Shown here piece after piece: positions 8,876 through 17,428 of a stretch of 40,432 nucleotides of DNA. Each line of letters starts with the position of its first letter. The stretch's first letter is position 1. The stretch covers positions 1-40,432 of the forward strand of contig DATMYV010000034.1 of the NCBI GenBank assembly GCA_035560795.1. Reading direction: 5' to 3'. Under the pieces are notes generated by a model, which saw nothing but the letters and a program-made list of their open reading frames with translations, had not been told where the DNA came from and made no database searches. Position numbers and translations under genes: made by a program. Origin of the DNA: Longilinea sp035560795. GTDB taxonomy: Bacteria > Chloroflexota > Anaerolineae > Anaerolineales > Anaerolineaceae.

Positions 8876-10900
8876 ATGAAAAAAATAATTCGAATTATCC
8901 TGATTGCCTCGATACCGTTGATCGCATTGATATTCTTCCGTTCTTCCATCAATGCGAGTGCCGAGTCTCCCTACACGACATGGGCTTTAGGACCCGGGGG
9001 ACGTCTATTCCAGACGCAGGATGCTTATGTACCTTCTGCAGAGATTAACTTGCCAATATCGGGTGCAGAAGATATGTTCGTCACACCGGATGGCTATTTT
9101 TATATTGCCGACACCGGAAATGGGCAGATTGTAAAGCTGAAAGATTTCAAGGTCGTTGCAACGTATGGTGCCGGGATTCTAAAAGGCCCGAGCGGCATAT
9201 TCGTAGACGATAAAGGAATCATGTATATTGCCGATGCCCAGAAGAACACTGTGGTCATCCTGGACAAGGATGGAAATTTAGTCAAAGAATTTGGCCGGCC
9301 GGTGGAGCCTTTATTTGGAAAAAATAAAGAGTTCCTGCCCCGGAAAATTGCCGTTGATGCCCGTAAGAATTTATATATCATCAGCGAAGGCTCGGTCAAC
9401 GGTGTCGTTCAGATGAACACGAATGGCAATTTTATCGGTTATTTTGGGGCCAATACCTCAACCGTTTCGCTGAAGATGGTCCTGCAAAGGATGTTTTTGA
9501 CCAAGGAGCAACTGGCTCAATTTGTAAAGAATGAAGCTGCATCGCCCTCGAATTTAGCGATTGATAACCAATCCCTGGTGTATACCATTACTGCCGGTAC
9601 AACCAGCCAGCAAAGTATCCGGAAATTCACCATTGCCGGTCGAAATATCTTCCCAAATGCACATGGCTCGACCACCTTCAGGGATATTAATGTCAGTGAT
9701 GACGGCCTGATTTTAGCGGTGGACGCGACCGGCCAGATTTATGAATATGATCTGAACGGCACGATGTTGTTTGAATTTGGCGCCGAGGATAAAGGCGATC
9801 AGCGCCTGGGTACGCTGAAAAACCCGACTGCCATCGAACGGTACCAGGATTTCATTTATGTGCTGGATAAGGATAAGAATGCAATCGTTTCGTTTCAAAC
9901 AACTGCCTTTGCAAAGACGGTGCATAATGGAGTTGGCCTTTATATGGGCGGTTTTTACCGTGAGGCCAAACCATACTTTGAACAGGTTATAAACTTCAAC
10001 GGTTCCTTCATTATGTCGTACCAGGCAATTGCCGATGCTTACTTTAAAGCACAGGATTATCCGAACGCCCTGGCAGCCTACAAACTGGCTGAGTTCCGAA
10101 ACGGATATTCGCAGGCATATTGGGAAATGCGCAATGTTAGTTTGCAGCGCTCCTTAACCCCGGCTCTCTTGGCGATATTCGGCCTATGGGTATCGATGAG
10201 CGTGGTCGGGCGGCTGGATAAACGCTACAAATGGTTTGATCCGGCTCGCAAATGGTTCAAGGATTTGACGCGTATCAAACTGATCGATGACTTTGTTTTC
10301 ATGTTCCGTTTTATAAAACAGCCTGCAGATAGCTTCTATTACATCAAGATCAAACAACGTGGCAGCCTGTTATTTGCCGGGTTGATCTACTTATGGGTTC
10401 TCATCGTCCGCGTCCTGGTGCTATACGTCACCGGGTTTATCTTTAACCCCAATGCCTCCTTGGCGAATATCCACCCTGAAAACGTTATCGTCATCACCCT
10501 GCTGGCATTCGTGATCTGGAACGCCGCCAATTACCTCATCTCTACCATCAGCGATGGCGAAGGACGTGTCCGTGATGTAATTATTGGTAGTGCTTATAGT
10601 TTATTTCCCTATGTTCTGTTTGCCTTACCGATAGCCCTGATTTCCAACGTGCTTACCATGAATGAGGTATTCATTTATTCCTTTTCGGTGAATATCATGT
10701 GGTTTTGGACCGGGCTGATGCTTTTTATTATGGTCAAGGAAATACACAATTATTCGTTTTCAGAGACGATACGGAATGTACTGCTGACTTTATTCACAAT
10801 GGCCATATTCCTCTTAACTGGCTACATCCTGTATATCCTGTTCACCCAGCTATTTGGTTTTGTTTCCGCAATCATCCAGGAGGTAGGTTTACGTGGCTAA
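8876..10900 (+). CDS. Membrane protein with NHL-type beta-propeller, TPR-like segment and Yip1-like domain
   Basis: A 674-residue protein with three parts. After a signal or anchor segment (1-31), residues about 40-330 form NHL-type propeller repeats (FVTPDGYFYIADTGNGQIVK, GPSGIFVDDKGIMYIADAQ). Residues about 350-418 look TPR-like (YFKAQDYPNALAAYKLAE). One transmembrane helix near 425-445 is followed by a multi-helix Yip1-like domain (about 460-674). The propeller would face outward and the Yip1 part sit in the membrane. It directly follows permease pair A and overlaps the DUF5696 gene by 8 bp, so it is probably a fixed partner of this transporter. A sensing or assembly role is possible, but the function is unknown. 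Confidence 0.75.
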   Translation: MKKIIRIILIASIPLIALIFFRSSINASAESPYTTWALGPGGRLFQTQDAYVPSAEINLPISGAEDMFVTPDGYFYIADTGNGQIVKLKDFKVVATYGAGILKGPSGIFVDDKGIMYIADAQKNTVVILDKDGNLVKEFGRPVEPLFGKNKEFLPRKIAVDARKNLYIISEGSVNGVVQMNTNGNFIGYFGANTSTVSLKMVLQRMFLTKEQLAQFVKNEAASPSNLAIDNQSLVYTITAGTTSQQSIRKFTIAGRNIFPNAHGSTTFRDINVSDDGLILAVDATGQIYEYDLNGTMLFEFGAEDKGDQRLGTLKNPTAIERYQDFIYVLDKDKNAIVSFQTTAFAKTVHNGVGLYMGGFYREAKPYFEQVINFNGSFIMSYQAIADAYFKAQDYPNALAAYKLAEFRNGYSQAYWEMRNVSLQRSLTPALLAIFGLWVSMSVVGRLDKRYKWFDPARKWFKDLTRIKLIDDFVFMFRFIKQPADSFYYIKIKQRGSLLFAGLIYLWVLIVRVLVLYVTGFIFNPNASLANIHPENVIVITLLAFVIWNAANYLISTISDGEGRVRDVIIGSAYSLFPYVLFALPIALISNVLTMNEVFIYSFSVNIMWFWTGLMLFIMVKEIHNYSFSETIRNVLLTLFTMAIFLLTGYILYILFTQLFGFVSAIIQEVGLRG

Positions 10901-13103
10901 AATCCGGCGAAAACTTCAAATTTTTCTTATAGTTTGTCTGTTCCTGGGATTGATTGCAGGAAGGCCTGGTGCCATGGCACAGGCGTCTGGTTTCCCAGTT
11001 AATCAGGTCGGTCAGACCGAACCTCCAATGCCGGATCAGCAAACCGGGCAGGATATCCCGGCCAACTATGAACTTGTTGGAGAAAATGAGCTGTTCCAAT
11101 TACATGTCGATAGAACAACCCTGGCGTTTAAAGTGGTTGATAAGCGCAGCGGGTACGTCTGGAATTCCAATCTGGATACCGTCACTCCGGAGGATCAACT
11201 CAATAAGACATGGACCGCATTTGCCACCAGCGGCATCAGCCTCGATTATCTTGATCAAAAAGCTGCCAGCAAACGCGTCTCCCTCACAAACTCCAATCAT
11301 ACAGTAGACGTGCAGTCGATCAACCAGGGATTCCAGGCTACAGTCACCTTCAGTGATTATTCGATTTCGGTCGGAGTGATTGTCACGCTGGAGGCAAACG
11401 GCGTCAGCGTGGAAGTGCCGAACAGCTCCATTAAAGAGGACGACCCGGCATATAAACTGGGCGTCCTTTATGCCTATCCATTCCTGGGGGCTACCAAAGA
11501 GGATAGCATATCCGGCTACATGTTTATTCCAGATGGATCTGGAAGTTTGATCCGCTTTAGCAAGTCGACCAAAGCCCAAAATATGTTTTATGGCAAATAC
11601 TACGGCCCCGATTTTGGAATGATCACCAATCTGCCTTTTGATCGGACGATCAACCGGCCCAATAACCTTTCCATCCCAGTCTTTGGCATGGTTCACGAAG
11701 AAAAGCAGAATGCATTTATATCGATTGTGGAATCAGGCGCATCCTACGGCGAGCTCCAGGTCCATCCGGCGGGTGTAATCACGAAATTTAATTTCCTGTA
11801 CAGTGCATTCGTTTACAACGAAAGTTATTTTCAGGCTACCAACCGTTCCGGAGATGGGGTCACCACCATCCAGCGCAAAACGAATGTTTTCGATGTGAAA
11901 ATCCATTATCGCTTCTTAACCAAACAAGATGCCGATTATGTGGGGATGGCAAGAAGCTATCAGCAGTATTTGAAAGACATGGGTATTCTAAATAAAGTTT
12001 TTGATCTCAATACCAATATCGGGATCAAGCTTGAATTTTTGGGCGGGGAAAAGGAAAGAATTTTATTCTGGGATCGCTCAATTCCGATGACGACTGTCTC
12101 CCAGATGAGCGACATTCTTCAAGATCTGAAAATTAAGAACCCGGATGTGGTTTATTACGGCTGGCAGCCGCTTGGAGCTTCAACCACGCCTCCAACCACC
12201 ATGAAATTGGAGGGCAGTTTAGGAACCCTGGACCAGCTCAGCGCCTTAGCCCAAAAAATCACCTCGGATGGCGGGAATTTTTACCTGTATTTGGATCCCC
12301 AGGCAGCCTTGACGGATGAAGGAGGTTATTCCCCTCGCAACGACCTGGCAATGTCAATTACCAATTCTGACCTGGTGGGTTTCAACCGCAACAAAATTAA
12401 CTATTATCTTAATTTTGCTGCGCTTAGTCGTGATTTGTCCTCGCTGAGCATGGATGTTGTTAACAAAATCAAGGCAGGTTTGGCCCTGGATGGTATTGGC
12501 CTGACTCTGTACAGCGATTTTAAGAACAATCACTTTATGAATCGGGAAGAAACCATCCGTTTATATCAAAAACTAATAACCGATGATGTTGGCAGCACAG
12601 CTTTCTACACGCCCAATGATTACATGTTTGGGAATATGAAGGCATACTATGATATGCCATTGACAGATAATGGTTACATTTATACCTCCGATGTGGTTCC
12701 ATTTTTGCAGATCGTCTTCGCCGGGTATATCCCATTTTATGGACCGGCCTTGAATTTCACGTCCGATGTTCAGGAAGACCTGTTGCGCCAGATTGATTTT
12801 GACGTCTATCCGTCCTATTTCCTCAGTAACGCGCGCACGGCCAACATTCTTAATACAAGTTCTAACTGGATTTACACCTCATCCTATGGCCAATGGGAAA
12901 AGGAAATAAAACGGTCTTACCTCTGGATGAACAACCTGCTGGCTCCGGTAAAAGGTCAGGAGATTATTGCCAGGCAAACCCTTGCACCCGGTGTGGTAGC
13001 CACAACCTATAGTAATGGAAGACAGATTATCGTTAATTATAGTGACCAGCCATTCACTGCTGGCAATCTGGTAGTCAATAGTAGAGATGCTGCAATAAGG
13101 TAG
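10893..13103 (+). CDS. Secreted DUF5696-type protein
   Basis: A 736-residue protein with a GTG start at 10893 preceded by an AGGAGG site. A signal peptide ends near AMA-QA (about residue 30). The overall pattern matches DUF5696 proteins of Paenibacillus-like sugar loci as I recall them: an N-terminal beta-rich part (about 50-330) and a middle part (about 360-600) that looks like a TIM-barrel glycosidase (GWQPLGAS, FYLYLDPQAAL, LDGIGLTLYSDF). It has no lipobox. It sits between two ABC permease pairs and after the NHL/Yip1 gene. It may be a glycosidase or a glycan-binding accessory. I see no motif that proves catalysis, so this is left open. Confidence 0.7.
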   Translation: MAKIRRKLQIFLIVCLFLGLIAGRPGAMAQASGFPVNQVGQTEPPMPDQQTGQDIPANYELVGENELFQLHVDRTTLAFKVVDKRSGYVWNSNLDTVTPEDQLNKTWTAFATSGISLDYLDQKAASKRVSLTNSNHTVDVQSINQGFQATVTFSDYSISVGVIVTLEANGVSVEVPNSSIKEDDPAYKLGVLYAYPFLGATKEDSISGYMFIPDGSGSLIRFSKSTKAQNMFYGKYYGPDFGMITNLPFDRTINRPNNLSIPVFGMVHEEKQNAFISIVESGASYGELQVHPAGVITKFNFLYSAFVYNESYFQATNRSGDGVTTIQRKTNVFDVKIHYRFLTKQDADYVGMARSYQQYLKDMGILNKVFDLNTNIGIKLEFLGGEKERILFWDRSIPMTTVSQMSDILQDLKIKNPDVVYYGWQPLGASTTPPTTMKLEGSLGTLDQLSALAQKITSDGGNFYLYLDPQAALTDEGGYSPRNDLAMSITNSDLVGFNRNKINYYLNFAALSRDLSSLSMDVVNKIKAGLALDGIGLTLYSDFKNNHFMNREETIRLYQKLITDDVGSTAFYTPNDYMFGNMKAYYDMPLTDNGYIYTSDVVPFLQIVFAGYIPFYGPALNFTSDVQEDLLRQIDFDVYPSYFLSNARTANILNTSSNWIYTSSYGQWEKEIKRSYLWMNNLLAPVKGQEIIARQTLAPGVVATTYSNGRQIIVNYSDQPFTAGNLVVNSRDAAIR

Positions 13104-13111
13104 GTGTCAAA

Positions 13112-13996
13112 GTGAATGTAACCAAGAGTATTCGCAACAAGGGAATCAGGCTTAGCACAAGAGAAGCTTTGTACGGTTACGCTTTTGTGGCACCCTGGAT
13201 TTTGGGTTTTCTGGTTTTTACATTAGTCCCCCTCGTTCAAACCATTATCTACAGCCTCAATCAGGTCACAGTTACCGCGACGGGCATTAATCTTGATTTT
13301 GTGAATTTTGCAAATTATTCAAGGGCCCTCGCATCTGACCCAACATTTGTTGAGTTATTAATCGGGTATGTTTTTGAAACATTGGTTTCAGTACCGATTA
13401 TCATTATTTTTTCAATCATCATCGCAATTTTCTTGAATATGCACTTCAAGTTCAAGGGCATATTTAGGACGATTTTCTTTTTGCCGGTTGTCATAACCAG
13501 CGGACCGGTCATTCAGGAACTGGTATCGCAAGGCGCCACTGCAGTTCCGGGGCTTGGCAATTCTACAGCGGTTACCACTTTTGTCGCACAGCTGCCATCC
13601 TTTTTGCAAAGTCCGGTTAATTACTTGCTCACCTCGTTTATTTTAATCCTCTGGTTTTCCGGCGTTCAGATTCTGATTTATCTATCCAGTCTACAGAAAA
13701 TTGATAAAAGCGTTTATGAGGCTGCCTCGATCGATGGCGCTTCTGCCTGGGAGTCGTTCTGGAAGATTACACTTCCGTCTCTTTCCACGACGACGATGAT
13801 CGTGGCAGTCTACACGATCATAACCCTGGCTCAATTTTCAGAAAACAAGGTGGTCAAGTACATATTCAATCAGACCTACGCGGTACAGGGGGGTATCGGT
13901 TATGCGAGCGCAATGTCGTTTCTCTATTTCTTCATCCTGATTCTGATCCTCGTGATTGTGTATTTTCTACTGACCAGCCGGGCTAAGACGAATTAA
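13112..13996 (+). CDS. Sugar ABC transporter permease, MalF type (pair B)
   Basis: A 294-residue six-helix permease with a GTG start at 13112, eight bases after the DUF5696 stop, and a GGTAGGTG ribosome-binding site. The N-terminal YGYAFVAPWILGFLVF segment is typical of sugar permeases, and the EAA loop reads YEAASIDGASAWESFWKITL. It is the first subunit of a second permease pair in the same operon. Its partner binding protein could be the lipoprotein encoded at 2623-4062; this is inferred only from there being two binding proteins and two pairs. Confidence 0.92.
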   Translation: MNVTKSIRNKGIRLSTREALYGYAFVAPWILGFLVFTLVPLVQTIIYSLNQVTVTATGINLDFVNFANYSRALASDPTFVELLIGYVFETLVSVPIIIIFSIIIAIFLNMHFKFKGIFRTIFFLPVVITSGPVIQELVSQGATAVPGLGNSTAVTTFVAQLPSFLQSPVNYLLTSFILILWFSGVQILIYLSSLQKIDKSVYEAASIDGASAWESFWKITLPSLSTTTMIVAVYTIITLAQFSENKVVKYIFNQTYAVQGGIGYASAMSFLYFFILILILVIVYFLLTSRAKTN

Positions 13997-14012
13997 GAGG
14001 CGATAACCACCT

Positions 14013-15029
14013 ATGAAAAGTATTATTACTCAAGAACCGTTGAATAGCTCTCCACTTGGCAATCTGCCCAAAAGATGGAGTTCTTCAGTACTTTCCTATC
14101 TGAAGAAATTGGATAAAGAGAGTGTAAAGAGCTTTTTCTTTGGCAATCGAACCAGTTATGGTTTGATATTCACCACATTATTGTACGTATTATTGATAGC
14201 AATCGGATTTGTTTACCTGTATCCGCTGTTATTCATGTTCGTTTCCAGTATGAAAAGCCCGGCTGATTTATTAAATCCGATGGTGCAATGGGTTCCGACC
14301 ACGCTGGACTTCGGAAACTATGTCAAGGCGTTCAGGGTATTAGATTATCCCGCAACACTGGCAGCATCGATCCTGGTGAGTGTGGTACCGTCTGTAATTC
14401 AGGCTGCCGTATGTTCACTGGTTGGCTACGGCCTGGCGCGTTACCGCTTTTTTGGAAAAAACCTGTTGTTTATGTTGATTCTGGCTACCTTTATCATTCC
14501 CCCACAGACTACCGTGATCCCCCAGATGCTGGCCTATAAAAGTTATGGGCTGCTTGGTAATATTTTGTCGTTGATTCTGCCGGCATTGCTGGGACAAGGA
14601 TTCAAAAGCGCGATTTTCATCCTGATTTTTTACCAAACCTTCCAATCCTTGCCAAGAGCCTTGGAGGAGGCAGCCCGGCTGGACGGGGCTTCCGACTTCA
14701 AGATGTTTCTTCAAATCGCCCTGCCTGCCGCAGTACCTGCCTTTATCATTTCGATCATATTCTCGGTTGTATGGTATTGGAATGAGACCTATTTAACCGT
14801 GATATTCCTCGAAGGCGGGATTCAGACTCTACCCATGCAGTTATCCAAGTTTGTCCAGGCCTATCAGAATTTGTATCCGGCCGGAACGGTGAATATCTTT
14901 GATCGCCTCAACGAGGCCGTCAAACTGAGCGGCACCTTCCTGAATATTCTGCCGTTACTGCTGATGTACTTCATTCTGCAAAAGTGGTTCGTCGAATCGG
15001 TGGAAAGAACAGGTGTCACTGGTGAATAA
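14013..15029 (+). CDS. Sugar ABC transporter permease, MalG type (pair B)
   Basis: A 338-residue permease with a cytoplasmic N-terminal extension of about 45 residues and then six helices. The EAA loop is EEAARLDGASDFKMFLQIAL and the C-terminal half has WYWNETYL, common to MalG-type subunits. The stop overlaps the start of the GH144 lipoprotein gene, coupling transport to the outer-surface glucanase. Confidence 0.92.
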   Translation: MKSIITQEPLNSSPLGNLPKRWSSSVLSYLKKLDKESVKSFFFGNRTSYGLIFTTLLYVLLIAIGFVYLYPLLFMFVSSMKSPADLLNPMVQWVPTTLDFGNYVKAFRVLDYPATLAASILVSVVPSVIQAAVCSLVGYGLARYRFFGKNLLFMLILATFIIPPQTTVIPQMLAYKSYGLLGNILSLILPALLGQGFKSAIFILIFYQTFQSLPRALEEAARLDGASDFKMFLQIALPAAVPAFIISIIFSVVWYWNETYLTVIFLEGGIQTLPMQLSKFVQAYQNLYPAGTVNIFDRLNEAVKLSGTFLNILPLLLMYFILQKWFVESVERTGVTGE

Positions 15030-16413
15030 ACTGTTCGTCTGGATCCTGGCAATTTCGCTGATCATCAGCGGGTGTTCTGCTCCAAGTATAACAAAGGTAG
15101 TTGAGACTGCTCCACCCCCAGTTGTGGTTGAGGTCACTCAACCTGCGGTTATTAAGCCAACAGCAATTGCCGTTGCCACCGAAGCAGCCAGTGAGACACA
15201 GAGCCCTGTTCCGATCGAAGATGTTATCAACTATGAGATGAAAGGCTCCTTTGATTTCTTCTGGGAGCAGGCCAACACCGACGTTAACAGCCCGGGCTAC
15301 GGCATGATCCGCGACCGCTATCCCGGTTCAGAAGGACTTGCCAGCACGGCCTCGGTTGGATTTGGCCTGACGGCCTACCTGATTGGCATTGAAAAAGGAT
15401 TTATCACCCAAAACGAAGGCTTTGACCGGGTGAACAAAACCCTGGATACGCTGCTTGCGATGGACCGAGAGGAAGGCTTCTATTATCATTTTGTTGATAT
15501 GAAAACCGGAAAAAAATCACCGGGAAGCGAAGTATCATCCATTGATACTGCCATCCTATTGATGGGCATACTCTCAGCCGGTCAATATTTTGGTGGAGAG
15601 ATTGCAGCCAAGGCAAAACAGATTTATGACGCGGTCAATTGGCCCTGGTTTCTCGATCCATCGAATAATCAGTTTTATATGGCCTGGAGACCGGAAAAAG
15701 GGAGCGGCTTTGAGGGCCATTGGGACTTTTATGCAGAGCAGTTGATGCTCTATGTCCTGGCAGCCGGATCGGATACCCATCCTGTTGACGGCACCCCCTA
15801 TTACACCTTTACCCGGCATGACGGGAAATTTGGCGATGGCAAGCCTTTCATCCACTCCTGGTTTGGCTCAATTTTTACCTACCAATACAGCCACGCCTGG
15901 ATCGATTTCAGGGGGTATTCCGACCAGAAGAAGGTAAACTGGTTCGACAATTCCGTAGAAGCTTCTTTAGCGAGTTATATTTTTGCCGTGAAAATGGAGC
16001 CAAAATACAAAACGCTCAGCCCAAATGCCTGGGGACTTTCGGCCTGTGATGGCCCCGATGGTTATAATGGTCTGTACGGCGCACCGCCTTCAGGCTTCGA
16101 TGATAAGGCCAACGTTGTCGATGACACCATTCCGCCTTCAGGAGCGATCGGCTCGATTATTTTCCTGCCAGAACAGGCGCAGCAAGCCATGTTGAATTAC
16201 TATTCCATCGACCAGCTCAAAGGGGAATATGGGTTTACCGATGCTTATAACCTCAGCAAAGATTGGTTTGACGCCGATGTAATCGGAATTGATAAAGGAA
16301 TCACATTGCTGATGCTCGCTAATTATGAGAGCGACATGGTTTATAAGATCATGATGAAGAACGACATCATCTTACAGGGACTGAGTCGTTTACAGATAAA
16401 AAAAACCGAATAG
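15013..16413 (+). CDS. Exported GH144-type glucanase lipoprotein
   Basis: A 466-residue lipoprotein: the signal ends in ISGC (Cys21 from the GTG at 15013; a GTG at 15022 is an equally good start), with a Thr/Val/Pro-rich linker to about residue 70. The remainder is a Glycoamylase-type (alpha/alpha)6 domain like GH144 endo-beta-1,2-glucanases: KGSFDFFWEQAN, STASVGFGL, SEVSSIDT with Glu173 and Asp178, YAEQ with Glu242, and GIDKGITLLM at the end. GH144 enzymes cut linear beta-1,2-glucan to sophoro-oligosaccharides. The anchor places it outside the cytoplasmic membrane, where it would feed the ABC importers. Substrate assignment is by family and context; another beta-glucan cannot be excluded. 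Confidence 0.83.
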   Translation: MSLVNKLFVWILAISLIISGCSAPSITKVVETAPPPVVVEVTQPAVIKPTAIAVATEAASETQSPVPIEDVINYEMKGSFDFFWEQANTDVNSPGYGMIRDRYPGSEGLASTASVGFGLTAYLIGIEKGFITQNEGFDRVNKTLDTLLAMDREEGFYYHFVDMKTGKKSPGSEVSSIDTAILLMGILSAGQYFGGEIAAKAKQIYDAVNWPWFLDPSNNQFYMAWRPEKGSGFEGHWDFYAEQLMLYVLAAGSDTHPVDGTPYYTFTRHDGKFGDGKPFIHSWFGSIFTYQYSHAWIDFRGYSDQKKVNWFDNSVEASLASYIFAVKMEPKYKTLSPNAWGLSACDGPDGYNGLYGAPPSGFDDKANVVDDTIPPSGAIGSIIFLPEQAQQAMLNYYSIDQLKGEYGFTDAYNLSKDWFDADVIGIDKGITLLMLANYESDMVYKIMMKNDIILQGLSRLQIKKTE

Positions 16414-16425
16414 GATCGTGATCAC

Positions 16426-17427
16426 TTGCCACCAACCATTAAAGATGTTGCCAGATTTGCCAGGGTCAGCATTACTTCAGCATCCTATGCATTAAACAAC
16501 ACCGGTACAATCAGTGAAGCCACCCGTAAACGCGTACTGGATGCCGCGGAGAAGCTCAATTATCATCCGAATGCTTTTGCCCGAAATCTAAAAAAACCGA
16601 AAACACGGACGATTGGCGTCTTTATTTCCAGGTTTGCCGGCTCCTTTTACGAAGATATCCTTGAAGGAATCCATGACGCGGTTTTAAAAACCGGATATGA
16701 ATTGCTTGTTTGTCCTGAAACCCAGACGGTTCACAAAATTTTGACCCATCGCCAGGTCGATGGCGCCATCATATTTGATTCGAAAATACAGAGTGATATT
16801 CTTATCCGCCTTGCTTCAAAAAAGTTCCCGATCGTCGTATTGGACCGCCAGTTACAGGCAGATTATCTGATTTCTCTGTTGATTGACAACCAGACTGGCA
16901 CCCGGGAAGCTTTTTACCATTTATACGATCAGGGAGCCAGGAAGATATATTTTATTACCGGTGTTATGAATTCATTTGATAACCTGGAGAGAATGAATAC
17001 CTTTTATACGGAAGCGGGAAAAAACAATCTTACCGTCAAGTGTTTTGAAGGTGACTTTACAGAAATTTCTGGATACGACATCGCTAGAACGATTATTGAA
17101 ACCAATGATTTACCGGAAGCAGTATTTTGCTGCAATGATCAAATGGCCATGGGGTTCATCCGCGCAATGAAGGAAAATAATATAAGCGTTCCTGAAGATA
17201 TTGGCATTGTAGGTTTTGATGACATCCATTTTGTAAAATTAATGAAACCGTCTTTAACAACTGTCGCCGTGTCGCGCTTTGAATGGGGTTCAATGGCTGT
17301 AACCCAGCTGATGGATTTTCTGGAAAATGAAAAACCATTTCAACCCATCCGAATTGCCTCCAGGCTGGTCCAGCGCGAATCATCCATCCGGCCTTATTCC
17401 GGGTCTGTAAAAATGCCGTCAAATTAA
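16426..17427 (+). CDS. LacI-family transcriptional regulator
   Basis: A 333-residue repressor. The N-terminal helix-turn-helix (TIKDVARFARVSITSASYAL, residues about 4-23) is followed by a hinge (NAFARNLKK) carrying the leucine that intercalates at the operator centre in this family, then a periplasmic-binding-protein-like effector domain (IGVFISRF, EDIGIVGFDDIHFVKLMKPS). The start is a TTG at 16426 with AGGA upstream; its position matches the usual length before the HTH. It lies between the two GH144 genes, 12 bp after one and 1 bp before the other. The palindrome at 31-44 is the obvious target. The inducer is probably an imported oligosaccharide. Confidence 0.93.
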   Translation: MPPTIKDVARFARVSITSASYALNNTGTISEATRKRVLDAAEKLNYHPNAFARNLKKPKTRTIGVFISRFAGSFYEDILEGIHDAVLKTGYELLVCPETQTVHKILTHRQVDGAIIFDSKIQSDILIRLASKKFPIVVLDRQLQADYLISLLIDNQTGTREAFYHLYDQGARKIYFITGVMNSFDNLERMNTFYTEAGKNNLTVKCFEGDFTEISGYDIARTIIETNDLPEAVFCCNDQMAMGFIRAMKENNISVPEDIGIVGFDDIHFVKLMKPSLTTVAVSRFEWGSMAVTQLMDFLENEKPFQPIRIASRLVQRESSIRPYSGSVKMPSN

Positions 17428-17428
17428 C

